Source of the DNA: Climacium dendroides
Lineage: Eukaryota; Streptophyta; Bryopsida; Hypnales; Climaciaceae
Assembly (NCBI GenBank): GCA_950106755.1
Contig: OX467082.1
Location: 19,406,001 to 19,470,000 of the forward strand
Direction: 5' to 3'
DNA: 64,000 nt
The position numbers were made by a program, and so were the translations under genes. How positions within the stretch are numbered: the first letter of the stretch is position 1; each line of letters begins with the position of its first letter. The notes below the pieces were generated by a model. It did not search any database, was not told the origin of the DNA, and saw only the letters and a list, made by a program, of their open reading frames with translations. Of the stretch, positions 45,690-57,117 are shown in pieces.

Positions 45690-46929
45690 AGTAAGTAAAT
45701 TTCCCGTTATACTCCCCAAAACCACTCTAGAGCATAACTAAGTGACTCTAAAGATTGAACCCGCGAAATCCTGTGAAGTATCTAGCCTTATTAAGTGATT
45801 AAGCTAAGTTAGTATTCAAATTCTACTTTCCGGTTCTATGTCTAATATTGGAAACACTACAACACTCGGATAATGAAGAACCGGATTCCCCTCACCTTTC
45901 CGGTTCTACTAACTATCCAATCCGTAAATCACCACCCTAGGATTTTACCAATTCCGGTCCTGGGTACCTTTGTGAACTAATCCATTCTGAAATGTCTACC
46001 TGTATCCTCACTCCTATCCGGTTTAGTTTTACCTCTGTTTTACCATCAGAGGGGTTGCCGGGTGATTTTAAGAGTGGTAGGCCCACCATTCCTTCCGTAA
46101 TTTATAGTGGCCGAAGACCCACTGTCCTACCTCCTAATCTTCTAACTACTCCGGATTCAGTTTGGTCCTTCACAACAATCTAGGTAATAATCTGGATTGC
46201 AGGTCATACAAAGCCCCCTCGTACGATCCCCTCATATTACAATGACCTTGGATGCCAATTCCTATCCGTGCGAAGTTGGGTGGTCACAAGTATATCCGTC
46301 CGTTCCAGCACCTACTAAAGCTTTTCCATTTACCAATCAGAGCGGTGAGACCTTATAGAAGATCGGACACTCAACCGGATTTCCTACCCGGGAGTTCTAG
46401 CGCAACTAAGGAATCCCTCCCTATCCGCCTAGCCTAACAACGGCTTTCTCACCCGGAATCCTAAACTCTAGACGTGTTGAAGAATTGAAATTCACTCCCA
46501 ACTCTTTGCTACCTACTTACATGCACCTAGAATAAAAACTGAAACACCAAGGGCAGAAAAAAATTACTTGCAACTCTACTTATGCCTTCCTCACTCTTCA
46601 TCATACAACGCTGCCACACACGGAAGAGACATACAACAAGGAAGTAATAAAAAACTCAAAAAGATTTGCAAAAGAAGACTTTTCCTCCCAGTTCTCCTCT
46701 CAGGGATTGGTTTATATACAAAATCCCTAAAGTACAAAAAGGCAAAAAATGCCACGGAATTCCGCCGTCATTTAGGCTGGACTTCCGGTCCTACCTACTA
46801 CTTAACCGGATCGGAATAGGATCCGGTTCTGTGCTAAACCTCCCTAGTATGTACAATCTTAACTAGTTTACAAATTTGATCCTAAGGTGGGATTCTTCGG
46901 ATCGGATTCCATCTACTCAAAGAACTCAC
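45690..46929 (-). repeat. 3' region of copy A (LTR-like, with TATA box), homologous to the 3' region of copy E
   Basis: Read on the minus strand, it shares ordered blocks with 63330-63740: TAGGCTAGGC, GTGCTAGAGCT/GCGCTAGAACT, GGTCTCACC, CTTCGCACGGATAGG, GATCGTACGAGGG, TTGTGAAGGACCAAAC, CCACTATAAA and CCTCTGA. CCACTATAAA (minus, 46110-46101) is a good TATA box. Near 45690 the CCGG-rich composition stops abruptly and AT-rich DNA begins, which probably marks the end of the element. Confidence 0.65.
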
Positions 46930-48110
46930 TCAAGTTTCAATTCTGTTCTCCATCCGTAGGTTTAGGACTTTAGGGGTCGGGTCACATTGGTCAGAATCGG
47001 GTGTAGACTCTAAGTTAATCGCAGACTCAGGCGTGTTGGTCGGTATTGGAGCTCGTTCGGACTTCTTGGACTTGGGAGTCCTATTCTTTCCGTCTTCTAG
47101 AACTAATTCATCCGGAAATGACTCTGATAGAGAGAGATTCAAGAGCTAGATTCCCCTGGAGCATGTAGCCCCAATTAGTTTCCGGCTACTCTCCTCAATC
47201 CAGTCCGTAGATATCCGCGCCTCCATCATCACTGCTTCGACCCGTTCGGCATAGTCTATGAGAATTCTAACTATCCTAGAACCGGATAGTTTCTTCTCCT
47301 TCTGCACCTCCTTGTCAAACAACTTAGCCTTGGTGGCGGCCATCCCGGATACTCCTAAGATGTCCTTCACCCGCTCAGTTGTCTTCCAAGTATCCTCCGC
47401 CATTTCCCGAGTGGTGGTCACATCCTCCTTCAAGGCAAAGATTTCCGCCTTCAAGGTATCCACCTCCTTTTGCAACCGGATTATCTCCTCTTCTTGCTTT
47501 CGGGCCTCGATTGGATCGGTAATACCATTTGCCACCTTTTTTGGTAGCGTGCTATTTGGTGGCACATCCACTAACTTTCCAATCACCGCCAAGGTCCTAT
47601 TCTTGACTTCCCAGTCCGCCCTAACGCTGCAGAGGATGGCTATCAAGTTGTTGAACGGATCCCGGGGATCTGTTTTCTCTTCAAGGATGGTCTTCTCCTC
47701 TCCCGGTCTCCCTTCAAGAGTTGACCTTTCGTGACTAGGTGGCATCCCTCGCTTGTGGGGAGGCATCGTCTTCTGTTGCTTGATTGGCGACAGCGGAGCC
47801 TCCTCCTCCTCCTCCTCGGTTTCCGGATTCGATTCCGGAATGGATTCCACCTCATCGTCCGTCTCCGACTCTCCGTATTTTAGGAGGACTTCCTAGGTCC
47901 TCCACTCTTTTTCTTTTGCACTGGTGAGGAGTTGGTGGTTATGGTACAGGTGGAAGAGATAGGGACATACCGAAGTGGCCTTACTCTTCCCCGTTCTACC
48001 AATGAGCTGGGCTACCAGATCGAAAATAATCCGGGCCCAATCAACTTTCCGGGTTCCACACAGGGCATTGAAAATAGTGTTGCCAAGTGTCGAAGCACAG
48101 GAAGGTCAGG
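46930..48110 (-). pseudogene. Copy A of the Gag-like family (5'-truncated)
   Basis: Reading 3' to 5' on the plus strand. The first recognisable part is the end of the N-terminal domain (STLGNTIFNALCGTRKVDWA near 48085, then SVCPYLFHLYHNHQLL). An in-frame TAG follows at 47895-47893, then an acidic linker and coiled coil (47850-47149) with TKAKLFDKEV. A second in-frame TAG is at 47148-47146, then a tail to 46930. It lacks the first half of the N-terminal domain; just upstream, at 48130-48168, is an LTR-end-like motif, so an internal deletion probably joined the two. Closest to copy E (both have EWRx-TAG at the domain boundary). Function unknown. Confidence 0.7.
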
Positions 48111-48129
48111 TTGCTTCTCTAGGACCGGA

Positions 48130-48168
48130 AATGATCTTAAAGTGACCCGTTTATTGTTCCCACAGAGA
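48130..48168 (-). other. LTR-end-like motif (TGTGGGAACAAT)
   Basis: On the minus strand TCTGTGGGAACAATAAACGG then GTCACTTTAAG. Very similar to 59479-59510 (plus) and related to minus-strand 49781-49755 and about 53390-53365. A GTGGGAACGAT-type motif near the 3' end of the LTR is common in plant Ty3/gypsy elements, so these may mark LTR ends. The assignment is inference. Confidence 0.4.
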
Positions 48169-48169
48169 T

Positions 48170-49332
48170 TTAGTTGGAGGAATCCTTGTTTGTCCGGAAG
48201 AGAGGGATTTGCCTTGCCACAACAAACCCAAGAACACCTACTCTAATCCGGTTAAGTCCCAATTCTAACTATTCTATTCTATTACCATACTCACCCTTTA
48301 ACTTCTCCTATTCACACATTATCTACAATCTATTTACAATCAAATCGGAACTAAAAAGGGGTAGCTAATCTGACTTTCCCGTTCTTGGTAACCGGAATCG
48401 AGTTTAACCTCTGAATCAAGAGGGATCCGCGTATTGGGCTTGAGGCAGGAAGCTTAAAACCTACCCTCTAAGTTTTAGAGTGACAAGAGATCCACTGTAA
48501 AAAGAAGAAGAAAAACACAACACAACAAAGCCTAATTTTGGCCGAACTCTCCTTCACAACTGAACCGGATAGCTATTGGGCTTAGCAAGTCACGCAAGGT
48601 ATAATTGGTTAGAATGCTAACTTGGACTACAACGACGGCCTATTAGTTAATCTAGATTCCTGGCAAAAATCGGAATGGCTGAGTTAGGGAGTTGTTACCT
48701 CTCCTTCGGGATTCCGGTTAAGTCTGAACCTATCGACCAAAAAACGGAAGCTATTATGGAACAGTCAACAGTTACACTCCGCACGCATCTGGGACTATCA
48801 AAACTCAACTAGAAACACAAACCGGTCACACTTGGGTTCGGAAAACACCCTTGCTCGTAGTCTCTCTTCAAGAATCCGGACAATCTTAATATCCGGACAC
48901 ACTCCCTCCTTACCTATTCCTGCAATCTCTACAGAACATACATCAATGGTTATCCACCACCAAAGCACATGCCGCCACCTCAAATTGTGAACCAAAAGGC
49001 TGATTTGGATTGCACAATGCTAGGAAAACAAAGTATGGAAATGCACACGGATTAACAATAACCGGCTAACTAAATACTATACAACCCATAGGACTCCTCA
49101 GTCCATGGGAATCAAAATCTACCTTTCCTGAATCAACACGTGCCCTCCTCCTCATCTACAAAAATGACGTTGACTTACTATAATCCTGGAACTAGCTGTT
49201 AAAATTCCCGTTCCGATAAATCCGGATCTAGGAAGTCAATTCTACCTTTCCAGCTAAAAGTGATTTACAAAATACTTTCTTCCAAAAACTTGGGTTTTCA
49301 ACCGAGATTCTAACCTACCTACTTATCCTACT
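48170..49332. other. CCGG-rich non-coding stretch
   Basis: No coding frame with family motifs. On the minus strand it follows the tail fragment at 49333-49662 and is probably its 3' untranslated and LTR region. Short CCGGA/TCCGG words are frequent. Confidence 0.5.
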
Positions 49333-49674
49333 CTAACTTTTTTGCCGCTTCCTCGGTGTTGCACTTGGTTTTGGGGTGCCCTTCCGCGCTGGTTGTTTCC
49401 GGACGGAATTGGAAACTGTCTTCCGTTTCTTGGCCTTGGAGGACTGAGCCTTGGTCTTGGCTCTCTTCTTCTTCGGTGCGGCCAGTTTTTGATCCGGATC
49501 AGAGTATGGTTCGGACTCCTTTTCGGATTCAGAACTGGAATCCTCTTCTTCCGAACCCTCATCTTCTTCTTCTTCCTCTGACTTCGCCTGGATTGGTTTC
49601 CTTGTTGATGGAGGCCTTGGAGTCTTCATCTTCACCTGGCTAGGAGTGGGTGAGGCCTTCAAAATCTTGCTGTG
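49333..49674 (-). pseudogene. C-terminal tail fragment of the Gag-like family
   Basis: About 110 residues: a Ser/Pro-rich start, an acidic run (SEEEEEDEGSEEEDSS), the shared motif SEPYSDPDQKLA, then a Lys/Arg-rich end. Copy C ends with the same layout and the near-identical SEPYSNPDQALA. It is separated by 1.1 kb from the coiled-coil part of copy B, so either B has an insertion or this is the end of a further copy. An acidic-basic tail suggests nucleic-acid or histone binding, but that is only composition. Confidence 0.6.
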
Positions 49675-50782
49675 GCGTCCCTAAATTGTAGCGATTAGTC
49701 GGACCAGTATTCCTCCAATTAGCCCTTAATTCACACCAAAGGCCTTCTTAGAGTAAACCGCTCCGGAATCGTTCCCACGAGGACTTGTGGATTACAGGTT
49801 CATAGGCTATCCCGGTCTAAGCATTCACTTTTCTCTCCGTCGGCTTAGTCAGGACTTTCGGTCTAGTCCGGACACTAGTGCCTGGTGGGTTCCGGAAGGA
49901 TCCGGAAACCGTTTTAGTGTCCCTTCCGGGATCCCTGGGTTTGGATGACGAGTGGCCAGATCCACCGTCCGGATGCTTACCGTGTCTGGAAACACGCTCT
50001 CTTTCACTCTCTCTCTCTCTCTAATACTTACAGTGACCTAACTCTTCATGGACCGAAAGTGTCCTCCTGTTCCGCCGCCTCACAAATCTGGAAACTCTTC
50101 CGGATTAGGTCACACAGGGACGGTCAAGAACTACAACGACATTCTAACTTTTAACCGAACACTGAGCCTCCTGTCGACCGGCTGGTTTCTCCTGTACTTT
50201 CTTGGGCTTGTGCCGGGGCTTAACTCTGTTCTACGTGGAATTCCGGCAATCCGGAATTCGGGCACGTCCGGCAGTACCTCCGTACACGGAAGTTTTGCTA
50301 GCAGCCTCTCAGATATCCCTTTTCCCTTAGGGCTATATCCTACACGCAGGCTATACTGGCATCCGAGCAGTACTACCCTAACCTTACTGTTGGAACCATC
50401 CGGTTGATCTCCCCCTCAAGTTAATACATCCGGATACTCTCACAACATCGACTCTTGCCACACAAGGTAAGTTCTCAGTCCCGGAAACGCAAGAACGGAC
50501 TCACACCTCTCACAAACATATACTGTACACAAGAAAGATAAGAGATTGGATAATCCAACATACTTTAGAATTAAACTCCGCAAAAGGTACAATGCTGAAA
50601 CTATGAGATGGTTGTGAATGATCAGAAAGGTCATTAAAAATCCTACTTATACTAAGACTAATGTCATCCTAAAAAAATCCTACATAGCATTCCTACTGGT
50701 CCGCTAGATTTCCGGAAGATTCCAGATCCTATTTTTCCGGCTTTGACGGCCGGACTCCGGTATTATACTACACTACGGTTTA
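49675..50782. other. Non-coding, LTR-like stretch between the tail fragment and copy B
   Basis: Contains an LTR-end-like GTGGGAACGAT motif on the minus strand (about 49781-49755) and a (CT)n run at about 50010-50022. Overlapping frames of up to 119 codons have no family motif. Confidence 0.45.
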
Positions 50783-52885
50783 CTATTCTTTTGAATCTGG
50801 ATCTTTAGGAGGAACACAGTCCTTCAGAAGATCCAACTTTACTTCTTTCCGGCTACCCTCCGGAGAAAATAGATTCGGACCCCTTTGGCCCCACCTTGGG
50901 ATTTCCACAATGTTGGTGTTCCTGTCTACACTTCTAGTCCCGACCACCTGAGTGTCTAGACTCCCTCTTGCATCCTTTTGAGTCTTCTTATGACGCGGAG
51001 AAGACTGTACTGTCCGTCCGATGTGAACTTCCGGAGAAGCACCTGTCAGGTCAATGGTCGGAGTCACCGGCAGCAGGTCTTCACTTCCCGGAGGTACCAC
51101 TGCTCCCCAGTCCACTCCTTCTGGTCTTCCGGTTGGTGGTAAAAGTTCCGGATTTACCGAGACCACCGGTGAGACCTCCGTAACCATAGGTTCCGGATCG
51201 TTGTTTTTCGGAACCACCAAAGTCTGTGTTGACGGGGAAGATTGAGGTGCCGGATCCGACTCCGTGGACATAATGTACTCCAGCATCTCCCTCATCACGG
51301 CCCGGGATGTATCCATTCGTCTTGCCTGCTCTAGTAAGCATTTGACGATAGGAACCTGGCTTGAGCTGGCGGCTGCATCGAGGTTAGTTTCAAACAGCCG
51401 GGCCTTGTTGATGTAGTCTGCCGGGACCTCTAGAGCGCTCCGGAGCTGAACTACGCTTTCGCATAAGGCCGCTATCTGCCGGCGATGAGCTTCTTCTGTG
51501 AGCCGGGCTGTCTCCTTAGCGGTGCGGACGGTGCTTTCTAAATCCACACAGCGGGATTCCGAGTTCCGGACTTGGTCTCGCAACGTCCGGTTTTCTACGC
51601 GCAACGCCCCTAGCTCTGTTACCAAATTCTTCTGTTCTGCTATGAGGAGGTTGTTTTGTTGCTCCGCTGCCACTAATGCATCCGTCCTTCGGAAAATGGC
51701 ATTCTGGTCAGTTAGCGCCATCTTCCGGCACACTCGTTTGAGGGCTCCATTATAGTTTTCGCAGATCTGGAAGAGATCGTCTGCCCGCTACACCAGATGT
51801 TGAGCCATCTCCTGGATGTCTTCTAGGGGCGACCCTCCCAATCGCATGGTTGTCCGATCCCCCTCCTCTACCTCTATCATCCGGGTCCGGGAGGGTCTGG
51901 CCTTAGTTTGAGTGGCGACGGTGTGCGGTCGTATCGGTCCAACCAGTTGTAAGGATGGTTGGACTCCCTTCGGAACAGGTCCGGTTTCCGTCTTTACCTC
52001 CTGGACCTCTTCCTATGGTTCCGGTGTAGGAGGCTCCTCTGACGGACTTACTGGCGGCGTCCTATTCCGCCGTTTCCTCTTCTTTAGCGGAGAGATAGGC
52101 TCCTCTTCCTCAGTGTCATCATCGTCCGGTCCGTCTCGAGGTGAGGGCTCCTCTCCTCCATATTGCTGCAGTTGGACTAGGTCCTTGTACGCACTCTCCT
52201 CATTCGCCTTGAGCAGAGAGTGGTGGGCGTACAAATGAGACAAATATGCCGGAAGAGGACTCTGGCTCTTCTTTCCGGACCGGAGGGCACCTACTGAGTC
52301 TCTGACTAGCTCGTGGATGATGGCTGCCCAGTCCATCATCATCTTTCCTTGGAGGCTCCCCAAGATGGTGGAGGCTACCTTTGCTACAACTCGCCGCGGC
52401 TTGGTGGGATGGAGGATAGGGTTGAGAAACGCTACCACATCCTGGTACTCTGGATTCACCAAGTCGGAAACTTGGTTACCTTCCTTCGGATTGGCAGGCG
52501 CCCGGAACTCTCCCTCCATCACCTCCTGATTCTTCTCCATGACCTTGTCCGGCGCCTCCCGGAACTTGTAGACGGCCCGCCAAGTGTTCACCGTCCATTG
52601 GTCTGGTCTTGCCCGAATGGTGGTATCCAAGATACCAATTTCCGGACGAAGTATGTCCGAAACCAGGCTCTCCTCTCGGATTCCCCACGGCACTTCTAGG
52701 AGTCCGTCACACTCCATGTTGCGGAGATGCTCCCGTAGGCGCGCCAGCCGGTCCTCCTCCGTCGGAACCTCCGGAACCACCTTCATCACTGGGATGGCCT
52801 TTGGTCGAGGTACAGGTGCCGGCGCCTCGTCCTCTGAGTCCTCAGGCAAGTCCTTCAACTTCCGCCGGCTTGCCCTAGAAGTCAT
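50783..52885 (-). pseudogene. Copy B of the Gag-like family, one frame with two internal TAG codons
   Basis: ATG at 52885 opens MTSRASRRKLKDLP. The N-terminal domain runs to about residue 225 (CDGLLEVPWG, TVNTWRAVYKF, AFLNPILHPTKPRRVVAKV, SPLPAYLSHLYAHHSLL), then an acidic linker. TAG at 52015-52013 and TAG at 51790-51788 interrupt the frame, but the frame stays open to 50783: about 700 codons. The coiled-coil part follows (VENRTLRDQVRNSESRC, then YINKARLFETNL) and a Ser/Pro-rich end. There is no zinc knuckle, protease or polymerase motif. A TATAAG lies about 210 bp upstream of the ATG. Whether the stops are decay or are read through is unresolved. Confidence 0.7.
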
Positions 52886-53091
52886 TGTGTTCACGATCAA
52901 TCCTCACACAATCTCTCCCTAAATCTCTGCTCACCACTGTCACTCCGGTAACCCCTGCACGATCGCAACTCACACAGTCCCTCAGTCTACCGGAATTCTA
53001 ATGAAGTGAGGAAAACGGAATACGCCGGCGGAAGAACAAAAGAAAAAGGATGACTGTGCCCGCGGTTGGCTACAGTCCCCCTCTTATACGG

Positions 53092-53097
53092 ACCCGA
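53092..53097 (-). promoter_or_regulatory. Candidate TATA box of copy B
   Basis: TATAAG on the minus strand in GTCCGTATAAGAGGGGGAC, about 210 bp before the ATG at 52885. Copy E has TATAAAAG about 350 bp before its ATG, so the arrangement is repeated in the family. Confidence 0.4.
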
Positions 53098-53331
53098 TGT
53101 ACGGGACAGGTTTTGGCGGCAAAACCCTATCCCTAGTACGGATCCGGTTTCCGGTTTAGGGTCGGCGCCGTCATCCGATATCCGGAACTTTCTAGGGTTC
53201 CGGATTTTAGGTTTTTAGCCCTAATGAAATATTTCCGGATCCAGAAATCCGTTTTTCCTAATTTGCCCTAACTTCCTAGGAGAACTCAAAAACTATCCTT
53301 CTGAAGGAGACAATTTTTGAATTTTTCCGTC

Positions 53332-53670
53332 CTATGCTAGTATTATGGGTCTAGCATGTGGGACCGCATTCCCACATAAATCTACCTTTTCCACTTTCGC
53401 CTTTCCCCGCAATACTGATTCGGGTGTTGGTGTGTGCGCAGTTCCGGTTTCCGGGGTAACAGTCTTCTTAGCATGAGTGACTATCACCACATCTTCGGAT
53501 GAATGTCCGGATTTCTCCTGTGTCATTGGGGATGTCTGCTTGGTCTCTGACCGCGGTGGCTTGGATGGAGTCGCCTTTGTTGTACCAACCATTTCCGGTT
53601 TTGATTCCGGTTGGGGAGGTGGACTGACCTCCCCAATGACTTCTCTCAATTGAACAAGTAGCTGCTCCAT
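53332..53670 (-). pseudogene. Ser/Thr/Pro-rich open frame upstream of copy B
   Basis: 112 codons, rich in Pro, Thr and Lys (EVSPPPQPESKPEMVG), ending in a segment that overlaps a GTGGGAATGCGG-TCCCAC palindrome at about 53360-53390. The composition resembles the linker parts of copies C and E, so it may be a displaced end of another copy. No domain is recognised and it could be non-functional. Confidence 0.3.
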
Positions 53671-54219
53671 TGTGGGAGTACGGAAATCCAGTCTTTAGGT
53701 TTAGAAGGGAAATAAGGGGAATAGAGCTCTTTTTACTCCCTATTTTTTTTGTTTTTCTTTAGAAAAGTAGACCGTAAGTAGTTAGGGACCGGATACCGGA
53801 ATAGGGTTACTTTAGAATAGATAATAGTGTTAACAGAAGTAACCGGAAATCGGAAACCGAAAGTCCGGAAACGGCATAGATAGGTCAGGAGTAGGTCAGA
53901 GTGATTTTCATTAGAAACCGGAAACCGGAATAAAATAGAAGACCGGAGACCGGAAATGGAAGACAGACAATCCGGGTGTAACGGGTGCCTACCTAGTTCT
54001 AGACCATACTTGAGAGCGGGTCTATTTTGGGGAAAACGGTCACCTATAACGGGCAGGGTGAGTGCAGCCTTAGAAATAGGAGGGGCAGGTGGCTCAGACC
54101 TCCTTTTGCGCGGAAGCTACCTTGAGAAGAGATTGGTGAGGAGCATTTGAGGTGTACTTATATGTCAGCCAAAAAGAAGAAGTTACGGGCTCAGTTTACG
54201 GACCGGATTAAGGACAGAC
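53671..54219 (+). other. Leader or LTR region of copy C, rich in CCGGAAA words
   Basis: Between 53780 and 53970 the sequence is a degenerate array of CCGGAAAYCGGAAAC-type words. A weak TATA-like ACTTATATG lies at 54150-54158. With the later hAT insertion (54220-54796) removed, that site would be roughly 255 bp before the ATG at 54993, comparable to copies B and E. Confidence 0.4.
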
Positions 54220-54796
54220 TAGGGTTGTTCTTGTCACGTCTCGTCCGGACGTCCGGATCCATCCTCGGCGTCCGTCAGGATGAAATCCCAATGAAAACTG
54301 TCCATAGGGGATGAAATTGTTTAGGAGTCCGTCGAAGGGATGCGTAGGCCGTCTAAGGGACGGATGGCCATCTAGAGGACGCATGGCCGTCCAGGATGTC
54401 GTCCAAGGGACGGGTCCAAAGGACGGATGGCCGTCCAGGATGCCGTCAAGGGGATGTATGGCCGTCCAAGATGTCATCGAGGGGACACATGGCCGTCCAG
54501 GATGCCGTCAAGGGGACGGATGCCCGTCCAGGAGGCCGTCGAGGGAACGGATGGCTGTCTAGGAGGCCGTCTAGGGGACGGATGGCCATTCAGGATGCTG
54601 TCGAGGGGACGGATGGCCGTCCAAGAGGCCGTCGAGGGGATGGATGGCTTGTCCACAGCTGGACAGACTTCATCCACGCTGGGACAGTCACGTCAATATT
54701 GGGGACGGATCCTGACGGCGTCATGACACGTCAGGACGGACGCATCATGACATCCGGACGTGAAAAGCCCATGTCACGTCCAGATAGACAACCCTG
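54220..54796. mobile_element. Non-autonomous hAT element, 577 bp, perfect 8-bp target duplication
   Basis: GGACAGAC at 54212-54219 is repeated exactly at 54797-54804. The element starts TAGGGTTGT and ends ACAACCCTG (inverse CAGGGTTGT), the Y-A-G-G-G termini of hAT transposons. Subterminal GACGT and TCCGGACG words occur at both ends. The interior is mostly a 31-bp minisatellite. It carries no transposase. It interrupts the leader of copy C. Confidence 0.85.
54330..54655 (+). repeat. 31-bp minisatellite inside the hAT element
   Basis: About ten tandem units with consensus GGACGGATGGCCGTCCAGGA then TGCCGTCRAGG; unit starts include 54421, 54452 and 54483. Each unit contains the quasi-palindrome GGACGGATGGCCGTCC. 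Because 31 is not a multiple of three, all frames stay partly open and several spurious open frames of 83-144 codons appear; they are not genes. Confidence 0.9.
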
Positions 54797-54992
54797 GGAC
54801 AGACGGGTCTTGAGAGGAGAGTTCACTTAGAAGTTCACGTATGAGTGTGGAGTCAGGAGTGTACTGGTGAGACGACTTTTGAGGAGGGTCCTTGAGCGGA
54901 ATAGGAAAACTAGAGTGCGAGTGATTGTGAGACCTCAAATAGTGATTCCGGTCATTGAGAGGGTTTGAGAAGGTTTGAGAGAACAACCCACA

Positions 54993-57117
54993 ATGGTGAG
55001 AGAAGAGGTAGCTGTATCCTTGCGCATGGTGAAGCCGGTGGTACCAACGGATCCACGAGAGAAAGCGGAGCTAGAAGAAGACCTCCGACAGATGGGGTGT
55101 GAGGGATTTCTAGCCCGGCCATGGAATTTGAAAGACGAGGAGATCGTGAGGGAGGTAATCGGCACACCGCTAAGGAAGTGGAAGGGGACGTCGAGAAGCC
55201 GGCTTGAAGACTGGACTCCAACGCTGTGGAGGGAGACGTACGATTTCAAGAAGACGGACAAGGGACCGGCTTCTTGGATGGATCGCTTCTACGTGGGTAA
55301 GTTCCAGAACCCCCCAACGAATAAGGATGGTTTCCCTGTGGCAGAGTGCATAAATGGTAGGGAAAAACGTTTAATGAAATACCTAGCAGCCATCCTTAGT
55401 CCAGAGCGACCAAATAGGATTACGGTCACCCTGGCGAACACTATTTTCGGTGCACTGTCGGGTGACCGGAAAGTAGATTGGGGTGTAGTGATGAGAGATC
55501 AGATCAAGAGATTGGTAGGAGGTATAGGGAAGTCTAAGCCTTCCCCTATAACCCCTTTTCTCTACCACTTGTATCAAGCACATGGCTGGCTTATAAATAG
55601 AGAGATAGATTCATATGATACGGCCAAAGCCATGTCAGAATTCGATATAGAAGACTCGGATGAGGAAGCTGGGCAAGAAGAGGAAGATTTAGAGGCAGAC
55701 ACTATACCGGTCGAGGAAGCTAAGTCTCAGTGGAGGAGGCAGGACCGTAAACAGAAAGACTCAGAGATAGGAGAAGGTAGTAAGGGAGTCGATCTGGTCT
55801 GGAACCAGGATCCCCTAGGTCGAATTGTGAGGGAACTCAGTGAGTTCCGAGTCCAGTACGGGAAGAGCCAGGAGATCATTCAAGAATTGTGTCAGCTGCT
55901 GAAGGTCAGTCAGCCGCAGCAGCTCGTTGTCCAACTGGACCGGAAGATGAAGGAAGCGGTGAAGAAAGAGCTGAGCGAAGCCGCGAGTAAGGTGGACCAG
56001 CTAACGAGGGAGTTGGAGGAAAAGAGAGAAGAAATGGACCAGCAGAAGAAATTCTCCAAGACAGCCGCAAAGAACCTTCAAGCGATCCGGGAGTTCATCG
56101 GCAATCCGGGCGAAGTCATCAACAAAGCAATGTTGTTTGACGAGAAGGTGATGGAGACCGGAAAGCAAATTCCAGCCAACTTGATGATGGCGTTAGTGTC
56201 CTACCACCGCAAGATGGAGGCAATAGTGGAGCCACTACGCGAGGTGATGAAGGAGGTAGAAGAACGAAGAGAGCGGGAGCAGGGACCGGAAACGGAACCG
56301 GAACTCACACCAGCACCCCTTCCGGTCACCGAAGGAGAAGTAAAGGCGAAGGACAAGATGGAGGACGTGCCAAGCTTTTCCATCCGGTCAGAGCCTAAAG
56401 GAAAAATGACTTCCCTACTGGGGGAAAGTAACGAACGTTGCTCTTAATACAGCGCGAGCAGTAGAAGCTGCTGAGGAAGAGAAGACCAGAGAAGTGGAGA
56501 CAACAAGCAAGGCGAGGGAACCATCAGAGGAGGTGAAGGCCGCAGCTGAAGAGAAGATGAGATCTGGACCGGAACCGTCCGAAAAGAAGAACGTGCCCAA
56601 ACCAGGGCTGAGCACCAAATTTATCGACCTCAGTGAGTTATCTCCAGTCTCTCCGCCTCCTCTTGCAAAGACACAGAAGGTATTTCCTTCCACCCTATTC
56701 AACTTAGCTTTGGGAAGCGAAACTGGGTCAATGGAGGAAAGGAAGACCGGATCACAGGGGCAAGGATCCGAGAAGAGCAGACCGATTGAGGAAACCACTC
56801 CTCAGAGTGCTAGGGCCAATGTTCCGCCTACACCAACCACGCTGAAGAAGAAGCCTCCAATTATGACACATAAGAAGAGGACGATTCTAGAGGACGATGA
56901 CGAGGAGGAAGAGGAAGAAGAAGAGGACGAGGATGAAGAATCCGGTACTGAGGAGGACTCAGAGCCGTATTCTAACCCGGATCAAGCACTGGCAAAGACT
57001 CGAGCAACCAAGGCTGCAGCATCCAAGAAGAAGAAGCTTGCCGCTCGGGGTAAGGTACGCCAGGGACAGAAGACCGGAACCAAAAAGAAGCCGGCCGTGA
57101 AGAAGTTAAAAACTTAG
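54993..57117 (+). pseudogene. Copy C of the Gag-like family, nearly intact (one frameshift)
   Basis: ATG at 54993 opens about 484 codons to 56447. A one-base shift in a G run near 56420 moves the frame, which then continues open to TAG at 57115-57117, about 708 codons in all. Order: N-terminal domain (MGCEGFLARPWN, LWRETYDFKK, NTIFGALSGDRKVDWGV, ITPFLYHLYQAHGW), acidic linker, VWNQDPLGRIVRELSEF, a long coiled coil ending VINKAMLFDEKV, then a Pro/Ser linker with LSELSPVSPPPL, an acidic run, SEPYSNPDQALA and a Lys-rich end. It is the best template of the family in the window. The layout recalls a retroelement Gag without nucleocapsid zinc knuckle. No Pol domain follows in the 1 kb downstream. 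Confidence 0.75.

Larger units (their letters stand above)
31666..45690. other. Long non-coding interval with nested transposon remnants
   Basis: No gene is supported. The first kilobase (to about 32800) has balanced composition and should hold the promoter and leader of the minus-strand cysteine-rich gene. Beyond that the DNA is AT-rich, with three short GC-richer patches (36520-36960, 37380-37680, 39890-40070) that contain no recognisable exon. It holds an (AT)n microsatellite, MITEs, a fold-back and a hairpin, listed separately. A small 33-bp-period duplication (TTTAAAAAAACTTTGAC) is at 41531-41594. Confidence 0.6.

Noticed and set aside
46252..46866. Short plus-strand frames of 61-83 codons
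   Set aside because: They lie in the 3' non-coding region of copy A, whose conserved blocks run on the other strand without frame conservation.
47258..47734. 158-codon plus-strand frame
   Set aside because: Antisense shadow of the coiled-coil part of copy A.
52313..52922. Plus-strand frames of 89-128 codons
   Set aside because: Antisense shadows of copy B's N-terminal domain.
54311..54830. Open frames of 83-144 codons (MAVQDAV-type repeats)
   Set aside because: Produced by the 31-bp minisatellite of the hAT element in several frames at once; not a protein.
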